NCBI GenBank assembly: GCA_007130855.1
Contig: SLRS01000027.1
Location: 1 to 42,750 of the forward strand
From: Trueperaceae bacterium
GTDB lineage: Bacteria > Deinococcota > Deinococci > Deinococcales > Trueperaceae
Direction: 5' to 3'
DNA: 42,750 nt
The notes beneath the pieces are model-generated. The model was given only the letters and a program-made list of their open reading frames with translations, did no database searches and was not told the origin of the DNA. The position numbers and the translations under genes are program-made. Positions 39,717 through 42,750 of this stretch are shown one piece after another (position 1 is the stretch's first letter; each line of letters opens with the position of its first letter).

Positions 39717-40940
39717 ATGATCACGCTGGCCTGGCGCAACCTGTGGCGCCAACGCGGGCGCGGACTCGCCACGCTCTTCGCGACCGCTGCCGTCGTGGCG
39801 CTGATCCTCGTCAACCTCGGCGTCAAGGGCGGGCTGATGAACGCCTCCTTCCAGGACGTCACCCGACTGGGCGGTCACCTGCAAGTCCTCGTCCCCGACC
39901 AGCTGGCGCTGCAGGGCTTCGAGGCCGGACTCCTCCACGACCTCGGCGGCATCACCAGCGCGGTCGTCGACGTCGACGCCTCCGCTGTCGCGGTGCCGGT
40001 CCTCGACGTGCCGGCGCTCGCTGCCGGCGAGGCCCGCTCACGGGGTATCCGCGTCACGGGCGTGAGCCACCCGCCGCCGTTGGGGACGACTTTCGCCGCA
40101 AACTACCTCGCTGACGGGCGCCTACCCGAGGCCGGCGACGTGGAGGGCATCGCGCTCGGCGCGGCCCTCGCGCGATCGCTGCAGGTCGACGTGGGTGACG
40201 GCGTGATCCTGTACGCGCCCGGCACCGCAGGAATCGGCGCGGCCGCGTATGCGGTGATCGGTCTGCTCGAGCTCGGCGACCCCTTCCTCGAGGGTCGCAC
40301 GGCCTACCTCTCGCTGGAGGCCGCGCAGGAGCTCGCCGCGCCGGGTCGCGCCACCCGGGTCGAGGTGTACCTCCCCGGCCTTGTGCGTCTCGCGGACGAC
40401 CACCGGGCCGACGCCATGCGCGGCGCCTTGCAGGCGCGTCTCGGGGACGCGCGGGTCGAGACGTGGCGGGAGGTCGAGCCCTCGAAGGCAGGGCTCATCA
40501 CCGCCCTCGACCAGATGCTCTACGCGATCGCCGGGCTCTTCTTCGTCCTGGCGGGGCTCATGGTCGTCAACACCTGCTACCTGAGCCTGATCGAACGCAT
40601 CCGGGAGTTCGGCACCATCATCTCGCTCGGGGCCACGCCGGGCACGGTCATGCGGATGATCCTCAGCGAGAGCCTGCTGCTCTGTACGGGCGGCGCACTG
40701 GTCGGCGCGGTCGTGGGGCTCGCGGCGGTCGGCGTGATGGCGCGCGGCGTGCGGTTCCCGGAGGCCTTGGGCGCCCTCGACACCTTCGGCCTGCCGCAGA
40801 CGTTCTACGCCAGCCTCTCCACCGCCGAAGGCCTGCTCACCGTGCTCCTCACCATCGCGATCGGCGTCCTCGCGTCGCTGTGGCCGGCCCTGCTCGCGGC
40901 CCGCCTCGCGCCGGTCGAGGCCATGCGCTTCGCTCCCTGA
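39717..40940 (+). CDS. ABC transporter permease, FtsX/LolE-MacB type
   Basis: A 407-residue second permease of the same topology. The N-terminal helix starts at 'TLFATAAVVALILVNLGVKG' and the FtsX domain includes 'LYAIAGLFFVLAGLMVVNTC' and 'LIERIREFGTIISLGATPG'. It starts one base after the LolA-like stop. With the first permease it should form a heterodimer served by one ATPase. Confidence 0.88.
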   Translation: MITLAWRNLWRQRGRGLATLFATAAVVALILVNLGVKGGLMNASFQDVTRLGGHLQVLVPDQLALQGFEAGLLHDLGGITSAVVDVDASAVAVPVLDVPALAAGEARSRGIRVTGVSHPPPLGTTFAANYLADGRLPEAGDVEGIALGAALARSLQVDVGDGVILYAPGTAGIGAAAYAVIGLLELGDPFLEGRTAYLSLEAAQELAAPGRATRVEVYLPGLVRLADDHRADAMRGALQARLGDARVETWREVEPSKAGLITALDQMLYAIAGLFFVLAGLMVVNTCYLSLIERIREFGTIISLGATPGTVMRMILSESLLLCTGGALVGAVVGLAAVGVMARGVRFPEALGALDTFGLPQTFYASLSTAEGLLTVLLTIAIGVLASLWPALLAARLAPVEAMRFAP

Positions 40941-41016
40941 CGCGTTGACCCTGGCCGCGAGCAGGGGCCCGAAGGACGCCAAGCCGAGCTCTGATCTCAG
41001 TGGAAGGGGAGATCCG

Positions 41017-41760
41017 ATGACCAGCATCGCGTTCACACCGCAGCCGATCCTCGACCTCAGCCGAGCAACCCACACCCGAGCCGTCGTGCGCACCCACGCC
41101 TTGCGCAAGACCTACCGCGTCGGCAGCGTCGAAGCGCGTGCGCTGCGCGGCGTCGACCTGACGATCCATCCTGGTGAGTTCACCGCCATCGCCGGGCCGT
41201 CGGGCAGCGGCAAGAGCACCCTGCTGCACCTCATCGGCGGCCTCGATCGACCGACCGGCGGAGAGGTCTGGTTCGAGGAGCGGCGCATCGACACGCTCTC
41301 GAGGACCCAGCTCGCCGAGCTGCGGCTGCACCGCATCGGCTTCGTGTTCCAGGCCTACAACCTCATCCCCGTCCTGAGCGCGCTGGAGAACGCCGCCTTC
41401 GTGCTCGAGCTGCGCGGCGTCGCTCGCCGGGAGCGGGAGGAGCGGGCACGGCGCGCGCTCCACGAGCTCGGGCTCGATGGCTTCGAGCGGCGGCGTCCCA
41501 ACCAACTCTCCGGCGGTCAGCAGCAGCGCGTCGCGGTGGTCCGGGCGCTGGCCGCCGAGCCGAGCATCATCCTGGCCGACGAGCCGACGGCGAACCTCGA
41601 CGGCAAGGCCGGGATCGCCCTCATCGAGGTCATGCGGCGGCTGAACGAGGAGCACGGCACCACCTTCGTCTTCAGCACGCACGACCCCAGGCTGCTCGAG
41701 CGCGTCACCCGCACCGTCATGCTGGAGGACGGTCGGGTCGTCGACGACGACGGGGCATGA
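41017..41760 (+). CDS. ABC transporter ATPase, LolD/MacB type
   Basis: A 247-residue ATPase with Walker A GPSGSGKST (60-68), signature LSGGQ (164-168), Walker B ILADEP (185-190) and H-loop H222. It matches the LolD/MacB/FtsE group that powers FtsX-type permeases. The N-terminus has about 27 extra residues before the first strand. ATG 41017 follows GGAAGGGGA. Its stop overlaps the next start by 4 nt. Confidence 0.92.
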   Translation: MTSIAFTPQPILDLSRATHTRAVVRTHALRKTYRVGSVEARALRGVDLTIHPGEFTAIAGPSGSGKSTLLHLIGGLDRPTGGEVWFEERRIDTLSRTQLAELRLHRIGFVFQAYNLIPVLSALENAAFVLELRGVARREREERARRALHELGLDGFERRRPNQLSGGQQQRVAVVRALAAEPSIILADEPTANLDGKAGIALIEVMRRLNEEHGTTFVFSTHDPRLLERVTRTVMLEDGRVVDDDGA

Positions 41761-42734
41761 GGCGGATCGTCGGCCTCTGCTTGCTGCTGGCGTCGTCCGC
41801 CGGCGCGCAGACGCTGCGGGGCGAGCTCGCCCTGACCGCGCACCTCCATGGTGCCGCTGCCCCGCCGGAGGCGAGCTGGTCGCTCGCCGGCCGACTCGAT
41901 GCCAGGTACCCCGCTGCCCCGTTCGAGCTCGCACTCGTCGCCGAGCCGACGCTGCGCTTCGGACCCCGACCGCGCCTCGAGCTGCGCGTCTCGGATGCCC
42001 TGGTGCGGTACCGCTGGAGAGACCTGGAGGTGAGCGCGGGCCTCGAGCGGCTGCCCCTGGAGACTGCCCGCTTGAGCCTGCCGTACGCGGTCGGAGCGCC
42101 ACCCTCAGGCGGCGTCCGGTCCGGCGTACCGGGACTGCGCCTGCGCTGGTTCAGTGAGCGGACTGAAACGCGGCTCGCCGCCTTCTACGCCGACGGCGGG
42201 CCAGCGGGGGCCGTCAGCCTCCGCCGCGAGCTCGAGCGCGCCGAGCTCGAGGGGCATCTCGTGGTGAGCGGCGACAGGGCGGCGCTGGGGATGAGCGGCA
42301 GCGGCCTGCTCGGCGCCACGGTCCTCTATGGCGAGGTGTGGCTGCTCACGGGCCCGCTCGAGCCCCGCGCCGCGCTGGGGGCGACGGGCGCGTTCGGCGG
42401 GGTGCATTGGACGCTCGAGGCGGCGTACCTGGTCCCGCCGGGCGGGCAGTGCGCCCGCCCGACCGTCGCGGCGGTGCTGGCCGGCCGGGCCGCCGAGCAC
42501 GTCGACTGGCGGGTGGTCGGCGGCGCGTCCCTCGGTGCAGCGTCGCCTGCCGCGTCCCCCGGCGGGACGTCTCCTGGCAGCGCCGCGCCCGACCGGCAGG
42601 TGCTGACCGGCCAGGCAGCCGCCGCCGTCACCTACCTCCAGCAGGACCGTGACGTGCGCATCGAGCTGAGCGCTTTGCTCGGACCGTTCGGCCGCCGGCT
42701 CGGCATCGGCGTCGAGACCCGGGCGTACCTGTAG
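41757..42734 (+). CDS. probable outer-membrane beta-barrel protein
   Basis: A 325-residue protein with a signal peptide (cleavage near AGAQT, residue 18). The mature part is a chain of short amphipathic beta strands ('LRGELALTAHLHG', 'LELRVSDALVRYRWRDLEVS', 'VRIELSALLGPFG') and ends in an aromatic/leucine-type C-terminus (ETRAYL), as in outer-membrane barrels. It is coupled to the ATPase by an ATGA overlap and would be the outer-membrane end of the transport system. I recognise no family. Confidence 0.7.
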   Translation: MRRIVGLCLLLASSAGAQTLRGELALTAHLHGAAAPPEASWSLAGRLDARYPAAPFELALVAEPTLRFGPRPRLELRVSDALVRYRWRDLEVSAGLERLPLETARLSLPYAVGAPPSGGVRSGVPGLRLRWFSERTETRLAAFYADGGPAGAVSLRRELERAELEGHLVVSGDRAALGMSGSGLLGATVLYGEVWLLTGPLEPRAALGATGAFGGVHWTLEAAYLVPPGGQCARPTVAAVLAGRAAEHVDWRVVGGASLGAASPAASPGGTSPGSAAPDRQVLTGQAAAAVTYLQQDRDVRIELSALLGPFGRRLGIGVETRAYL

Positions 42735-42750
42735 GCGTGCGCCGCGCGGA

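Noticed and set aside
1-42750. CRISPR arrays, insertion sequences, prophage, rRNA or tRNA genes
   Set aside because: I saw no regularly spaced repeats, transposase or integrase motifs, terminal inverted repeats or RNA gene signatures anywhere in the window.

Overview
The window is GC-rich chromosomal DNA from a diderm bacterium. An LptA/OstA-like protein and its LptC-like partner, a LolA-like carrier and a probable beta-barrel protein point to an outer membrane. Many genes have a TANNNT -10 hexamer 5 to 10 nt before the start codon, which is the leaderless-mRNA arrangement known from Deinococcus. With the very high GC, this suggests a Deinococcota lineage, perhaps Truepera-like. That placement is inference; there is no rRNA or tRNA in the window.

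Layout. (1) 0-5 kb: lptC-lptA-like pair, a cytochrome P460, greA, an alpha/beta hydrolase and a tandem PhnB-like protein. (2) 5-8.7 kb: a secreted protein of unknown function, an aminoglycoside-nucleotidyltransferase-like protein, MmcQ/YjbR and YdeI family proteins, and a hydrolase remnant. (3) 8.7-14.3 kb, minus strand: a hydroxyproline catabolic operon of radical-SAM activase, glycyl radical hydroxyproline dehydratase (HypD), hydroxyproline 2-epimerase and FAD D-amino-acid dehydrogenase. It combines an O2-sensitive and an O2-tolerant route. (4) 14.3-26.3 kb: an accessory stretch of single genes (GNATs, three DHFR/RibD-like proteins, a TSUP exporter, a squalene-cyclase-like protein, an AlkZ-like glycosylase, MarR and ArsR regulators, a serine hydrolase) mixed with decayed genes (DUF1761, hydrolase, glyoxalase, DUF899 and probably aadA). 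(5) 26.5-27.2 kb: a VapBC-type pair. (6) 27.3-31.3 kb, minus strand: a rare-sugar operon of FGGY kinase, divergent class II aldolase and fucose-isomerase-like protein, with visibly lower GC in places. (7) 32.2-35.1 kb, minus strand: SDR, class III aminotransferase, SDR. (8) 35.3-37.5 kb: a MntA/HepT toxin-antitoxin pair and an intact marR-DUF899 module whose decayed twin lies at 21.7-22.3 kb. (9) 37.7-42.7 kb: an operon of two FtsX-type permeases around a LolA-like protein, then a LolD/MacB-type ATPase and a probable beta-barrel protein.

How the parts work together. The best-defined metabolic unit is the hydroxyproline operon. The sugar operon should isomerise, phosphorylate and cleave an unidentified sugar. 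The last operon looks like a self-contained envelope trafficking machine. The twin MarR modules share a promoter with the same palindrome over the -10, and each regulator keeps a CPC motif next to a thioredoxin-like DUF899 gene, intact at one locus and decayed at the other; this suggests redox-responsive autoregulation.
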